From NCBI GenBank assembly GCA_021413665.1, contig JAIOPW010000083.1:1-17008 (forward strand): a stretch of DNA of 17,008 nt. Reading direction: 5' to 3'. The stretch is from Rhodocyclales bacterium. Its GTDB lineage: Bacteria > Pseudomonadota > Gammaproteobacteria > Burkholderiales > Rhodocyclaceae. The notes below the pieces were generated by a model that saw nothing but the letters and a program-made list of their open reading frames with translations, was not told the DNA's origin and did not search any database. How positions within the stretch are numbered: the stretch's first letter is position 1; each line of letters opens with the position of its first letter. Shown here in pieces: positions 1 through 9,150 of the stretch. The position numbers were made by a program, and so were the translations under genes.

Positions 1-164
1 AAGCCACTCTTGCGCAGGTGGTCGGCCCAGTCGATGCAGGACAGGCAGGGGCTGGGGGCATAGACCACGACGGGCGGCAGGCCACCACCTTCAGCGGCGA
101 GCGCGAACTGCCCCGACGCAATAACGGTCAGCGCAAACGCGATGGCGCGATGCGGGATCAGCAC
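1..164 (-). CDS. DUF411-type metal-binding protein, N-terminal part (3' end outside window)
   Basis: A GTG codon at 164-162 opens a frame that stays open to the window edge (about 54 codons). It reads a short Arg/His-containing start, a hydrophobic stretch ending in an Ala-rich site (LALAAEG-like signal peptide), then VVVYAPSPCLSCIDWADHL. A strand followed by a C-x2-C pair and a W-x-D/E-H-L helix is the typical start of the periplasmic DUF411 family, small proteins often found near copper and other metal resistance genes. The start overlaps the stop of the upstream ankyrin gene by 7 bases (GTGCTGA), suggesting translational coupling. The family usually has C-G-C-C at the cysteine site; here it is C-L-S-C. 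Only the first third is visible, so the assignment rests on that motif and the signal peptide. Confidence 0.6.
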   Translation of the reverse strand, partial: MLIPHRAIAFALTVIASGQFALAAEGGGLPPVVVYAPSPCLSCIDWADHLRKSG

Positions 165-664
165 GGCGTGGCCGGCTTGCAGCCCTTCAGCAGCCAGAGG
201 GACACCACGCCGGCGAATTCGTCGGCGCGAACCTTGCGCGCCATGCTCAGCACGTCGCGCCCGGCGTTGGTCTTGAGGGAAGGATCGGCACCGGCCTCCA
301 GCAGCGGCGTCGCGTGCTTCGTGCGGGTGGCGAAAGCCGCCATGTGCAGTGGCGTCATGCCTTCGCGGTCGCGCGCATTGACATGGGCTCCCGCCGCGAT
401 CAGAGCCCGTAATGGACCGCTATCCTCGTTCAGCGCCGCGTAGTGGAGCGGAGTGGCGCCGAGGTCGGTGCGTGCGTCGCGGCTTTGCGGCGAGGCCTTC
501 AGCAGCTTTTCGACCTCCTGCCGCGTGCCCATGCGCGCCGCATCGTGGATCGGCTGTTCGTTCTTGCCCAGCGTGGTGTCGGCCGCAAGGCCCGCGACGG
601 GCGGCAGCGCGCAGCACAGCAGAACCATGAAGTGTGACAGTCGGGTGATGATCGGACGGCTCAT
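158..664 (-). CDS. Secreted ankyrin-repeat protein
   Basis: The 168-aa product has an N-terminal signal peptide (hydrophobic segment about residues 11-26, likely cleavage after GLAA near residue 28), so it is probably periplasmic. The rest consists of ankyrin repeats: QPIHDAARMG (about 37-46), the canonical TPLHYAALNEDSGPLRALIA with following AGAHVNARD, and TPLHMAAFATRTKHATPLLE followed by AGADPSLKT. It ends in a Cys-containing tail. Ankyrin repeats mediate protein contacts; no partner is evident. A GAGG ribosome binding site lies 5 bases before the ATG at 664. The stop overlaps the start of the DUF411-type gene, so the two are probably one operon; a shared role with metal handling is only inferred from that. 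Confidence 0.85.
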   Translation of the reverse strand: MSRPIITRLSHFMVLLCCALPPVAGLAADTTLGKNEQPIHDAARMGTRQEVEKLLKASPQSRDARTDLGATPLHYAALNEDSGPLRALIAAGAHVNARDREGMTPLHMAAFATRTKHATPLLEAGADPSLKTNAGRDVLSMARKVRADEFAGVVSLWLLKGCKPATPC

Positions 665-724
665 TGTGTCCTCGCCAAAGGGCGCGCGGCTGGCGCCGGG
701 AAAATGGTCGGATTCGATTTCTGC

Positions 725-800
725 TGGCGCCCAGGACAGGAATCGAACCTGTGACCTACCGCTTAGGAGGCGGTCGCTCTATCCACTGAGCTACAAGGGC
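725..800 (-). tRNA. tRNA-Arg, anticodon CCT
   Basis: The minus strand folds into a 76-nt tRNA with encoded CCA (complement of 725-727). The D stem is GCTC/GAGC. The anticodon stem is ACCGC/GCGGT around loop CTCCTAA, with anticodon CCT complementary to 765-767. The T arm is ACAGG-TTCGATT-CCTGT. Length and invariant bases are normal. The acceptor stem is GCCCTTG against CCTGGGC: four outer pairs and the innermost pair form, but 5-68 (T-T) and 6-67 (T-C) do not pair. tRNA-Arg(CCT) reads the AGG codon. No integrase or island adjoins it, so it does not appear to serve as an attachment site here. Confidence 0.93.
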
Positions 801-827
801 GCAAGGCGCAAATTCTAACCGCTCGCC

Positions 828-833
828 TATAAT
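828..833 (+). promoter_or_regulatory. Candidate -10 box for uup
   Basis: A perfect TATAAT lies 39 bases before the GTG start of uup, in the gap between the divergent tRNA gene and uup. No good -35 hexamer is present 16-18 bases upstream, so this is a weak call based on the -10 match and its position. Confidence 0.3.
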
Positions 834-872
834 CGCGCACCCCCTTCACCGGCCATTTTTGGCCCTGTTCCC

Positions 873-2798
<1,926 letters not shown>

Positions 2799-2922
2799 GC
2801 ATCCCGAAAGCCCTTGCAGGCAAACAAAACGGCATGTATTCAATGTCTTGCTTGTAATCCGTCGGATATAGTCTAAGTCGGTCGGATGGCGCGGTTTCGT
2901 CGCGCAGCGAAAGGACATTCAC

Positions 2923-3792
2923 TTGGATTCATGGAAGAGACGCTGGGGAGTCGGGCAATGGGCTGCGTTTTTCGAGACCCATGAGCTTCCCGTGATGGCT
3001 CGTTCCAAGCGGATGCTGAAGGCTCTCGAAGAGAGCAAGGGCGAGTTGCTGGCGCCGAAAGAATTGTCATCCATCGTCCTGCTCGATCCGCTGCTGTGCC
3101 TGCGTTTGCTGCGTGAGGCAGAGCGTGCCAAGTCGCATCGCCTGGACCACGAAACCACCACCGCGCTGGCTGCCATCATGCAGCTTGGCATCGATGAGTT
3201 TCGCACGCTGCTGCTGTCGAGCAACGAAATCGAGGAAGCCAATGCCGGCCTGCTGGAAGTCGAGCAGCGCGCCACCGCTGCCGCACAGGCCGCACAGCGC
3301 TGGGCTTCCGGCAGGATGGACCTCAATCCGGAAGAAGTTGCGGTGGCGGCGCTGCTCGCCGACGCCGGGGAACTGCTGCTCTGGGTCTATGAGCCAGAAC
3401 TGCCCCAGGCGGCAAAGGAAGAGCTGTTCTCGGGGCGGGCGAAGCGCAGCGCCCAAGCGCAGGTTCAGGCCTGTGGCTTCGATTTCAAGCAACTCACCAT
3501 GCGCTGCGCCGAACAATGGAAGCTGCCGCTACTGGTTGTCCAGTTGTTGCGCGGCGTCGATTCGCCGCGCGCCAACCTGACGCGCATCTGCTCGAACACC
3601 GCGCGCCATTTGCTGGAGTCATCGGCGACCACCAATCTGGCACTGGCCAGCGACCTGCTCGAAGTGCACGCGCTGATGCCGACCGTGAGCCTCGACTGGG
3701 TGGTGGAAGGTCTGGTCATGCTGCCGGACGAACGCAAGGCCGAACTGATCGTGATCGCCAACGAACTGCTGGCGCGGAAACGGGAAACCTGA
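2923..3792 (+). CDS. HDOD-domain protein
   Basis: The 289-aa protein resembles HDOD proteins, HD-related helical signalling modules without the catalytic HD residues. Visible hallmarks are the opening FETHELPVMARSKRMLKAL, then VLLDPLLCLRLLREAE and a LGIDEFRTLLL helix, with an EEVAVAALLADAGELLLW segment where HD enzymes carry their metal ligands. There are no other domains and no signal peptide, so it is a stand-alone cytoplasmic HDOD protein; such proteins act in motility, two-component and c-di-GMP signalling. The start is TTG at 2923, chosen because AAGGA (2911-2915) lies 7 bases upstream and the domain begins soon after. The next in-frame ATG (2995) would cut into the domain. A TATAGT box (2867-2872) could be its -10 element, but no clear -35 is seen. 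Confidence 0.8.
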   Translation: MDSWKRRWGVGQWAAFFETHELPVMARSKRMLKALEESKGELLAPKELSSIVLLDPLLCLRLLREAERAKSHRLDHETTTALAAIMQLGIDEFRTLLLSSNEIEEANAGLLEVEQRATAAAQAAQRWASGRMDLNPEEVAVAALLADAGELLLWVYEPELPQAAKEELFSGRAKRSAQAQVQACGFDFKQLTMRCAEQWKLPLLVVQLLRGVDSPRANLTRICSNTARHLLESSATTNLALASDLLEVHALMPTVSLDWVVEGLVMLPDERKAELIVIANELLARKRET

Positions 3793-3911
3793 ACATGGGC
3801 TTGTCCGCGATCCCCGAACCGGCCGAACGCAGGGCGCGTCGTCGGCTCAAGCTTGTCGCCGTGCTGCCGATATCAATTCAGATTGAGTGACAACAATTCC
3901 TGGAGAGTCAT

Positions 3912-4187
3912 GTGATCGTCATCAACGGAAACCGCACCACCGCGATCGTAATCCGCCATCGGGGCGACAGCGTCACGCTGGTGCCTATGAAGAGTGGGCG
4001 GCTCTCGGCAAAGACCGTCGCCTTCGACGAATTCCGTCGCGACTGGAAGGAAACCGGCTATGCGCTGTCACAGGGGATGACCACCTTCCTCGCGCACATC
4101 ATGAAGTGGGGCGCCTCGCTGGAGGTGGTCAAGGGCCTGGAAAAGCTTGCGGCACGCGACCGCTTCGTCGTCGCCAGCCTGTTTTAG
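3912..4187 (+). CDS. Small conserved-looking protein of unknown function
   Basis: The 91-aa product starts at GTG 3912 behind a GGAG site (3902-3905). Its N-terminal half is beta-rich (MIVINGNRTTAIVIRHRGDS, then VTLVPMKSGRLSAKTV). It continues with a helical, aromatic stretch (FDEFRRDWKETGYALSQGMT) and ends in KGLEKLAARDRFVVASLF. There is no signal peptide, membrane segment or cysteine. I do not recognise the family. Coding is supported by the ribosome binding site and by position between HDOD and RNase H genes on the same strand; it overlaps the longest version of the RNase H frame by 41 bases. Confidence 0.55.
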   Translation: MIVINGNRTTAIVIRHRGDSVTLVPMKSGRLSAKTVAFDEFRRDWKETGYALSQGMTTFLAHIMKWGASLEVVKGLEKLAARDRFVVASLF

Positions 4188-4647
4188 TCTCGCCATCGAC
4201 ACTTTGGCCTGCTGGCAGGCCTGGTTCGATGGTTCCGCTCTGCCCAATCCCGGCAAGATGGGCCTCGGCATCGTCCTCGTCGCGCCCGACGGCCTGCGTA
4301 CCGAAAAATCGGTGCTGGCCGGCGGCACAGGCTGCAACAACGAAGCTGAGCTGCATGCGCTTTGCGCTGCGCTTGAAATGGCCCGGCAGGCTGGCGCCCG
4401 CAAGCTGCTGCTGCGCGGCGACAGCGACGTTGCGCTGCGCTATGCGCGGGGACCGGACAGTACGCGGATACCCCGGCTGGTGGTCCTGATTGCCCTTGCC
4501 CGCGAAAGCCTGGGGTACTTCGACGAGGTGCAACTGGTCTGGATCCCGCGTCATCGCAACCTCGAAGCGGATCGCCTCTCGCGTCGTGCGCTGGGCCTCT
4601 CCGAAGCCGCGGCACCTGTCGCCAAGCCTCGGCGTCGTCGGCATTGA
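4147..4647 (+). CDS. RNase H-like (type I) protein
   Basis: The 166-aa frame carries the whole RNase H1 acidic site: D28 in AWFDGSALPNPGKMGLGI (first strand), E68 in NNEAELHAL, D92 in LLRGDSDVAL, and the C-terminal WIPRHRNLEADRLS with H136 and D142. It lacks the basic helix of E. coli RnhA and looks like the shorter single-domain RNase H family also seen in plants and archaea. The expected activity is cleavage of RNA in RNA:DNA hybrids; its substrate in the cell is unknown. The start is uncertain: the frame opens at TTG 4147 inside the previous gene, while a TTG at 4204 sits just before the domain. Neither has a strong ribosome binding site. The Arg-rich C-terminus (KPRRRRH) may bind nucleic acid. 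Confidence 0.8.
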   Translation: MRHATASSSPACFSLAIDTLACWQAWFDGSALPNPGKMGLGIVLVAPDGLRTEKSVLAGGTGCNNEAELHALCAALEMARQAGARKLLLRGDSDVALRYARGPDSTRIPRLVVLIALARESLGYFDEVQLVWIPRHRNLEADRLSRRALGLSEAAAPVAKPRRRRH

Positions 4648-4715
4648 GCGGGTGCGAGCTGGATTGGGCGCCGCTTTCCGTTATGATCCGCCGTCGCTGA
4701 ACAAAGGAGCACTGC

Positions 4716-5150
4716 GTGGGAATTCTGACCAACATCGTCGCCGCCGAGGAAGATGAATACGCCGCCATCGGTGAATCATTGCGGCCCGTGGACGAATGGA
4801 GCGGCATCGAACGCCGCGGCATCGACACGGCCAAGGTCGCCACGCTGCACTGCCTGTTAACGGGTGAAGAATTCGAAGAGGCCATCAGCGCCTATGAGCC
4901 GGTGTATGTGGCGGACGAGGGCGCCGTGGTGCTGCGCCTTGCCGACGAAGTCATGGAGCGTCTGGCCACGCTCGACGAGGAAGCGCTGGAACTCGTCGCC
5001 AGCGAACTGGCGGCCACCGAGGAATACGAGATGGAGCAGTGGGAGCCGGAGGACGTGCAGGCACTGGTGATGGATATGGCCGAGCTCGCGCGGCTGGCCG
5101 AATCCCAGGGACAGGTATTGTTTGTCTGGATGCACCCGCTGCTGACCTGA
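4716..5150 (+). CDS. Acidic protein of unknown function
   Basis: The 144-aa protein starts at GTG 4716, six bases after a strong AAAGGAG site (4703-4709). It is very acidic and helical (stretches such as LATLDEEALELVASELAATE and EYEMEQWEPEDVQALVMDMA) with no signal peptide or membrane segment, so it should be soluble and cytoplasmic. It ends in VLFVWMHPLLT. I do not recognise a characterised family. A TATGAT sequence (4682-4687) before it could be a -10 box. The stop lies 4 bases before the GIY-YIG gene, so the two are probably co-transcribed. Confidence 0.7.
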   Translation: MGILTNIVAAEEDEYAAIGESLRPVDEWSGIERRGIDTAKVATLHCLLTGEEFEEAISAYEPVYVADEGAVVLRLADEVMERLATLDEEALELVASELAATEEYEMEQWEPEDVQALVMDMAELARLAESQGQVLFVWMHPLLT

Positions 5151-5154
5151 ATCG

Positions 5155-5439
5155 ATGTCATCGAACAAGACCTGGTTCGTCTACCTGATTGAATGCGTTG
5201 ACGGCAGTCTCTACACGGGCATCACCGTCGACCTCGAGTCTCGCTTCAAGGCGCATTGCGAGGGTCGCGGTGCACGCTACATGCGGCTGCACCCGCCGCT
5301 GCGCATGCTCGCCGCGGAAGCGCATCCCGATCGTTCGGCGGCTCTGAAGGCCGAGTACCGCATCAAGCAACTGGCTGCCGCCGAAAAGCGGGCCTATGCC
5401 AGGAGAATGATTGTCGATCCCCTTGCATCAATGTCCTGA
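5155..5439 (+). CDS. GIY-YIG nuclease-family protein (YhbQ/UPF0213-like)
   Basis: The 94-aa single-domain protein matches the small GIY-YIG family. WFVYLIECVDGSLYTGITVD supplies the paired tyrosines (Y10 and Y20-T-G), R30 lies in the helix LESRFKAH, GRGARYMRLHPPL follows, and E67 in LKAEYRIKQL is the expected metal-binding glutamate. The length is typical of the UPF0213/YhbQ group, whose members have been linked to DNA repair but whose natural substrate is unsettled. Translation probably follows the gene 4 bases upstream. The alpha/beta hydrolase gene starts 12 bases downstream. Confidence 0.88.
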   Translation: MSSNKTWFVYLIECVDGSLYTGITVDLESRFKAHCEGRGARYMRLHPPLRMLAAEAHPDRSAALKAEYRIKQLAAAEKRAYARRMIVDPLASMS

Positions 5440-5451
5440 GCGTCTTTCGCC

Positions 5452-6273
5452 ATGATCGTTTTTTCCCATGCCAACAGCTACAGCGCCTCCACCTACCGGC
5501 AGCTCTTCAAGGGTTGGCAAGCCGCCGGGCATGAAGTTGCTGCGGTCGAGCACTTCGGCCACGATGCGCAGTTCCCGGTCGATCGCCGCTGGCGGGGAAT
5601 GACGCAGCAACTCACGGCCCTGATCGACAGCCTGCCGCAGGCCGGTCTCTGGCTGGTCGGGCATTCCATGGGAGGCTACTTGAGCCTGCTGGCGGCCGGC
5701 CAGCGTCCCGAGCGCGTGCGCGGTATCGTGCTGCTCGATTCGCCCATCGTCTATGGCTGGAAATCCGGGCTGATCGGGGTGGTCAAGGCGGTCGGCCAGA
5801 TGCCGCGGGTATCGCCCGCGGCGGTGGCCGTCAAGCGTCGCGACCACTGGCGTGACCTGGGCGAGGTGCACAGCCATTTCGCCGCGAAGTCGATGTTCGC
5901 GCGCTGGCACCCGGAAGTGCTCAAGGACTACATCCATCTGGGTACCGAGCAGGATCCCGCGGATGGATCGGGCGCGGCGCGTCGCCTGAAGTTCCGCCCG
6001 GAAATCGAAGCCGAAATCTACTCGACCGTGCCGCACCGTCTGGTGTCCTACCTGCGCCTGCATCCGCCCGGCGGACCCGTCGCATTCATCGCCGGCACGC
6101 GCTCGCGCGAAGTGCGTCAGGTCGGACTCGCCGCCACGCATCGCGTGACGCAGGGACGCATCAGCTGGATGGAAGGTTCTCACCTGTTTCCCTTCGAACG
6201 CCCTGAAGACACGGTGAGCGAGGTGCTGGACTGGATGCGGCGACTGGATGCGGTGGTGGCCGGGCGGAGCTAG
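5452..6273 (+). CDS. Alpha/beta hydrolase
   Basis: The 273-aa protein has an alpha/beta hydrolase fold. The oxyanion-hole strand is MIVFSHANSYSAS, the nucleophile elbow is LVGHSMGGYLS with Ser72, and a strand GIVLLDSPIVYG follows. A late GSHLFPFERPEDTV supplies the likely catalytic His. The acid is not certain from sequence alone. HAN in the oxyanion region and the DSP after the nucleophile strand suit the esterase/lipase-like branch of the superfamily. There is no signal peptide, so it is cytoplasmic; the substrate is unknown. It follows the GIY-YIG gene by 12 bases and is probably the last gene of that run, since a 384-bp gap with hairpins follows. Confidence 0.88.
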   Translation: MIVFSHANSYSASTYRQLFKGWQAAGHEVAAVEHFGHDAQFPVDRRWRGMTQQLTALIDSLPQAGLWLVGHSMGGYLSLLAAGQRPERVRGIVLLDSPIVYGWKSGLIGVVKAVGQMPRVSPAAVAVKRRDHWRDLGEVHSHFAAKSMFARWHPEVLKDYIHLGTEQDPADGSGAARRLKFRPEIEAEIYSTVPHRLVSYLRLHPPGGPVAFIAGTRSREVRQVGLAATHRVTQGRISWMEGSHLFPFERPEDTVSEVLDWMRRLDAVVAGRS

Positions 6274-6657
6274 CCGAGGCTGGCTGCTCCTTCCGCGTCC
6301 CCACCTTGTGCCGGATACGCCTTCCGCGGAACAGCGTGGAATGGGTGCTATCCCTGCAGCCCGGTCCAAACCGGGCAGGTACGTGATGTCGACCTCCCCC
6401 CAAGGACAATATGCCCGCGATCCATGGACGCATTTTTTTGCTCGGCCGTCGAGTGAAGTGACGCGAACCAATCAATTGCGTTCGCCAGCGCACAGAGCGC
6501 TGCCGGAAGACGATATCTAATACTCACATCTGTGATACAGGCAGGGCCGGGCCGATTTCGGTTGCCGGCCGTATGAGCCAGCCGAATTCGGCAACTTGTC
6601 GCCATGTCTGACTGATTGAACCATCCGATTGACCGGAATTACGAAAGGAGAATTGCC
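6274..6657. other. Intergenic region with hairpins; likely terminator and promoter zone
   Basis: No convincing gene is seen. Elements present: a perfect hairpin GCCCGGT-CCAA-ACCGGGC (6359-6376); a weak GCG...CGC dyad followed by ATTTTTTT (6417-6439), which may end the hydrolase transcript; CTAATACT (6517-6524), resembling a stationary-phase-type -10; a dyad TCACA-TC-TGTGA (6524-6535) directly after it; a nested hairpin GGCCGG/CCGGCC around CCGA-TT-TCGG (6545-6570); and a perfect 12-bp palindrome GCCGAATTCGGC (6581-6592). The last four lie within 140 bp of the stress-type gene that follows, so they could be its promoter and leader. All regulatory roles are inferred. Confidence 0.45.
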
Positions 6658-6807
6658 ATGCTGTATACCATTGCCATGGTCCTCATCATCCTCTGGCTGC
6701 TGGGCCTCGTCACCTCCACCACCATGGGTGGTCTTATCCATGTCCTGCTGGTGATTGCCGTCGTGGTCGTCCTGCTCAGGATCATCAGTGGGCGCAAACC
6801 GCTGTGA
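6658..6807 (+). CDS. lmo0937-type small membrane protein
   Basis: The 49-aa peptide is almost wholly membrane-spanning: helix 1 MLYTIAMVLIILWLLGLVTS, a short STTMGGL turn, then helix 2 IHVLLVIAVVVVLLRIISG and a basic tail GRKPL. The lmo0937 family has this length and the W-L-L-G-L...TMGG.IH pattern. The start is ATG 6658, fixed by AAGGAG at 6645-6650; the frame is open further upstream to a TTG at 6616, but that lacks support. Function is unknown; members often sit with CsbD and BON genes in stress-inducible clusters, as here. It lies 30 bases before the CsbD-like gene. Confidence 0.85.
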   Translation: MLYTIAMVLIILWLLGLVTSTTMGGLIHVLLVIAVVVVLLRIISGRKPL

Positions 6808-6837
6808 TCCATTCGCAAACACTATTGGGAGAACGCA

Positions 6838-7395
6838 ATGAACTGGGATCGTGTTGAAGGTAACTGGATGCAAATGAAGGGTAACGTCAAGGAAAAGTGG
6901 GGCAAGCTTACCGACGATCAGCTTGACGTGATCGCCGGCAGGCGCGATCAACTCGCCGGGAAGATTCAGGAAGCCTACGGCGTCTCCACGGATCGCGATG
7001 GCGGCACCCGGCATGTCAAAGGACGAATACAAGGCCGACAAGAGCAAGATCGCAGCCGAATACAACTCGGCCAAAGCGGCTTGCGCCTCGCTGGCGGCCA
7101 ATGCAAAAGATGTTTGCGTTGCCGAAGCCCAGGGCAAGCAGAAGGTCGCCAAGGCCGAACTCGAAGCTCGCTACAAGCCCGGCGACAAGACCAGCCGCGC
7201 GGTGAAGACAGCCAATGCGCAAGCCGACTACGCGGTAGCCAAGGAAAAATGCGACGACAAGGCGGGCAACGACAAGAAGGCCTGCGTCAAGGAAGCAAAA
7301 GCAGCAGAAGCTCGCGCCAAGGCGCCGATGCCGGCTGCGGAAAAGGCCGCAGCACCGGCCGGCAAGAAAGAATCCGCTGGGGACTACGTCGATGA
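6838..7395 (+). pseudogene. CsbD-like gene, C-terminus lost by fusion out of frame
   Basis: The frame starts at ATG 6838 behind GGGAGA (6827-6832). Residues 1 to about 52 are a good CsbD protein: MNWDRVEGNWMQMKGNVKEK, then WGKLTDDQLDVIAGRRDQLA and GKIQEAYGVSTD. CsbD proteins are about 60-70 aa general-stress proteins. Here the last residues of the family are missing. The frame runs on for another 130 codons of Arg/Gln-rich, low-complexity sequence that is the wrong-frame reading of the BON gene below. The homology break is near 6990-7000. The simplest reading is a deletion joining the two genes. The truncated CsbD part may still fold; the tail is unlikely to be functional. Confidence 0.7.
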
Positions 7396-7606
7396 CGCCA
7401 CGATCACTGCCAAGGTCAAGGCGGCCGTGTTGGGGGATGCTGCGCTCAAGTCGACTGAAATTAACGTCGAAACCTACAAGGGCATTGTGCAACTGACCGG
7501 GTTCGTCAGATCCCGCGCCGACATCGACAAGGCGGTCCAGGTGGCCAAAGCTGTCAAAGGCGTCACTTCGGTCAAGAACGACATGATTGTCAAAGGACAG
7601 CAGTAA
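6998..7606 (+). CDS. BON-domain protein lacking its expected signal peptide
   Basis: The 202-aa frame has two related Cys-paired helical segments (MSKDEYKADKSKIAAEYNSA...AACASL...NAKDVCVAEA, then ADYAVAKEKCDDKAGNDKKA-CVKEAKAAEA), a linker rich in Ala, Lys and Pro, and a C-terminal BON domain (about 125-202: DDATITAKVKAAVLGDAALK, INVETYKGIVQLTGFV, VTSVKNDMIVKG). BON domains bind membranes or ligands in the periplasm. As I recall the family, proteins with this Cys-paired region start with a signal peptide. Here the sequence begins abruptly at ATG-GCG-GCA-CCC with no signal peptide and no ribosome binding site. The start lies inside the CsbD-like frame (+1). If translated it would probably stay in the cytoplasm. 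This fits a deletion fusing csbD and the BON gene. Confidence 0.75.
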   Translation: MAAPGMSKDEYKADKSKIAAEYNSAKAACASLAANAKDVCVAEAQGKQKVAKAELEARYKPGDKTSRAVKTANAQADYAVAKEKCDDKAGNDKKACVKEAKAAEARAKAPMPAAEKAAAPAGKKESAGDYVDDATITAKVKAAVLGDAALKSTEINVETYKGIVQLTGFVRSRADIDKAVQVAKAVKGVTSVKNDMIVKGQQ

Positions 7607-7627
7607 GCAGGATGGCCGCCAGCGACT

Positions 7628-7648
7628 CCCCGGTCATTTGTGCCGGGG
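7628..7648 (+). terminator. Hairpin after the BON gene, possible terminator
   Basis: CCCCGG...CCGGGG forms a 6-bp GC stem over a 9-nt loop, 21 bases after the BON stop. No T tract follows directly, so it would be an atypical terminator or an mRNA 3' stabiliser. Nothing else is seen between here and the AsmA-like gene. Confidence 0.3.
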
Positions 7649-7820
7649 TCGCCGGCCGGCTTGCCGAGAGGTGTTTTCAACCGGCGCCGGCAGGCAGTAT
7701 CATTGTTTTGCACCAGATGGCGCCGATGGGGAATCGAGGCAGGTAGAACGGGTTGCAAGATACTGATGGTGTGGTGCCGCCGTAGCTTCCGCTTAATGTT
7801 TCGGACCATTCGTACCCGAT

Positions 7821-9146
7821 ATGAAATGGCTTAAACCGCTGACGATCGTACTCGCGGTGTCGCTTGCGATTGTGGCAGCATTGCCATTCTTCATCACGTT
7901 CGACGATTACATCCCGCAGATCGAAAAAGTGTTTTCGACCCGGCTCAAGGAGCCGGTATCGATAAAGAGCATCCGGTTTGCGCTATTGCCATTGCCCAAT
8001 GTCACGGTCGACGGCATCACTGTGGGTACAACAGACGACATCAAGGTCGGCAAGGTACGCGTGATGCCCGATCTGTTTTCGTTGTTGCAGTCGACGCGGG
8101 TTATCAAAAGCATCGAGATCGATTCCCTGATCCTGACGCAGAAGGCGATCGACAGGATTCCGGGATGGGCCAAGGCGGACGATGCCACGCCGCCGCAAGC
8201 CCGTGTCGAGAGCATTCTGCTCAAAAACGCGATGGCAAAATTGGGCAAGGCTAACTTTGGTCCGTTCGATGCCAGCGTAAACCTCGACGACAACGGTGAA
8301 CCGGGGGAGGCGTCGATTGTCACCAAGGATGGAAAGTTCAGGGCACTCATCAAGCCCGCCAAGTCAAAATACCTGATCGACGCCAGCGCGAAAGCTTGGA
8401 CCCTCCCGGTCGGGCCGGCGCTGGTGTTCGACGAGTTGATTATCAAAGGGGTGGCGACGCTCCATGATGCGGAACTGGCCGAGGTCAGCGCAAGGCTCTT
8501 TGGCGGCACCGCCACGGGCAAGATGAACATCAACTGGCAAAAGGAGCTGCGGCTCGACGGCAGTCTCGAACTCAACCAGGTCGAGACACGGCAGCTTGCT
8601 GCCCTGCTGTCGCCCGGTGCACACGTAAGCGGCAAGCTCAGCGCCAAGCCTGTCTTCTCGGCAGTGGCGCCGTCAACGGATCAACTCATGCATGCACTGC
8701 GCCTCGAAACGCCATTCAATGTTCAGAATGGCACGATCCACGGCGTCGATATCCAGAAGGCCGCCACCAATTTGGTCAAGCGGGGAACGACGGGCGGCGA
8801 GACCCGTTTTGAGCACCTGTCCGGGCACCTCTCCATGGAACGCGGCGGCTATCGTTTCACCCATCTCAAGATCGCATCGGGCTCGCTCGCCGCCGACGGC
8901 AACGTGAATATCTCGGCGAAGAAGGAATTGTCCGGGCGAATCAACGCCCAGATCAATGCGGTGGGCACCAGTGCCAAGGTACCGCTCAACGTGGCGGGAA
9001 CGGTCAACGCGCCCCTGCTTTACCCCACGGGTGGAACCATGGCGGGCGCCGCGGTTGGCACAGTCTTGCTGGGTCCCGGACTCGGCACTTCGGTGGGCGC
9101 AAAAGTCGGGGGCTGGACCGAGGGTCTGTTTGACAAGAAGAAATAG
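7821..9146 (+). CDS. AsmA-family protein
   Basis: The 441-aa protein has an N-terminal membrane anchor (residues about 1-25, MKWLKPLTIVLAVSLAIVAA) and then a long repetitive beta-strand region, as in AsmA proteins, inner-membrane proteins with periplasmic lipid-transport-like domains. Markers include EPVSIKSIRFALLPLPNVTV, then DGITVGTTDDIKVGKVRVMP and, near the C-terminus, PFNVQNGTIHGVDIQKAATN with FEHLSGHLSMERGGYRFTHL. It is shorter than E. coli AsmA and ends in a Gly-rich hydrophobic stretch (about 400-432) before a Lys-rich tail. A role in envelope lipid homeostasis is family knowledge, not shown here. Its terminator is the site into which the accessory element inserted. Confidence 0.85.
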   Translation: MKWLKPLTIVLAVSLAIVAALPFFITFDDYIPQIEKVFSTRLKEPVSIKSIRFALLPLPNVTVDGITVGTTDDIKVGKVRVMPDLFSLLQSTRVIKSIEIDSLILTQKAIDRIPGWAKADDATPPQARVESILLKNAMAKLGKANFGPFDASVNLDDNGEPGEASIVTKDGKFRALIKPAKSKYLIDASAKAWTLPVGPALVFDELIIKGVATLHDAELAEVSARLFGGTATGKMNINWQKELRLDGSLELNQVETRQLAALLSPGAHVSGKLSAKPVFSAVAPSTDQLMHALRLETPFNVQNGTIHGVDIQKAATNLVKRGTTGGETRFEHLSGHLSMERGGYRFTHLKIASGSLAADGNVNISAKKELSGRINAQINAVGTSAKVPLNVAGTVNAPLLYPTGGTMAGAAVGTVLLGPGLGTSVGAKVGGWTEGLFDKKK

Positions 9147-9150
9147 GAAC

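Noticed and set aside
725..800. tRNA-Arg as an integration site for a genomic island
   Set aside because: No integrase, no repeated tRNA 3' end and ordinary genes on both sides; the accessory element is 8 kb away with its own ends.
851..864. GGCCATTTTTGGCC dyad before uup as a terminator
   Set aside because: Only a 5-bp stem with no T tract after it, and it lies 9 bases before the uup start with no plus-strand gene upstream.
3795..3890. 31-codon frame between the HDOD gene and the next gene
   Set aside because: No ribosome binding site, Arg-rich composition, no recognisable feature; too little support.
4682..4687. TATGAT with TTGGGC (4664-4669) as a promoter
   Set aside because: Spacing is only 12 bp, too short for a sigma-70 pair; kept only as a remark on the downstream gene.
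5428..6471. 347-aa open frame on the minus strand
   Set aside because: Antisense to the alpha/beta hydrolase, whose catalytic motifs are intact; no motif or ribosome binding site.
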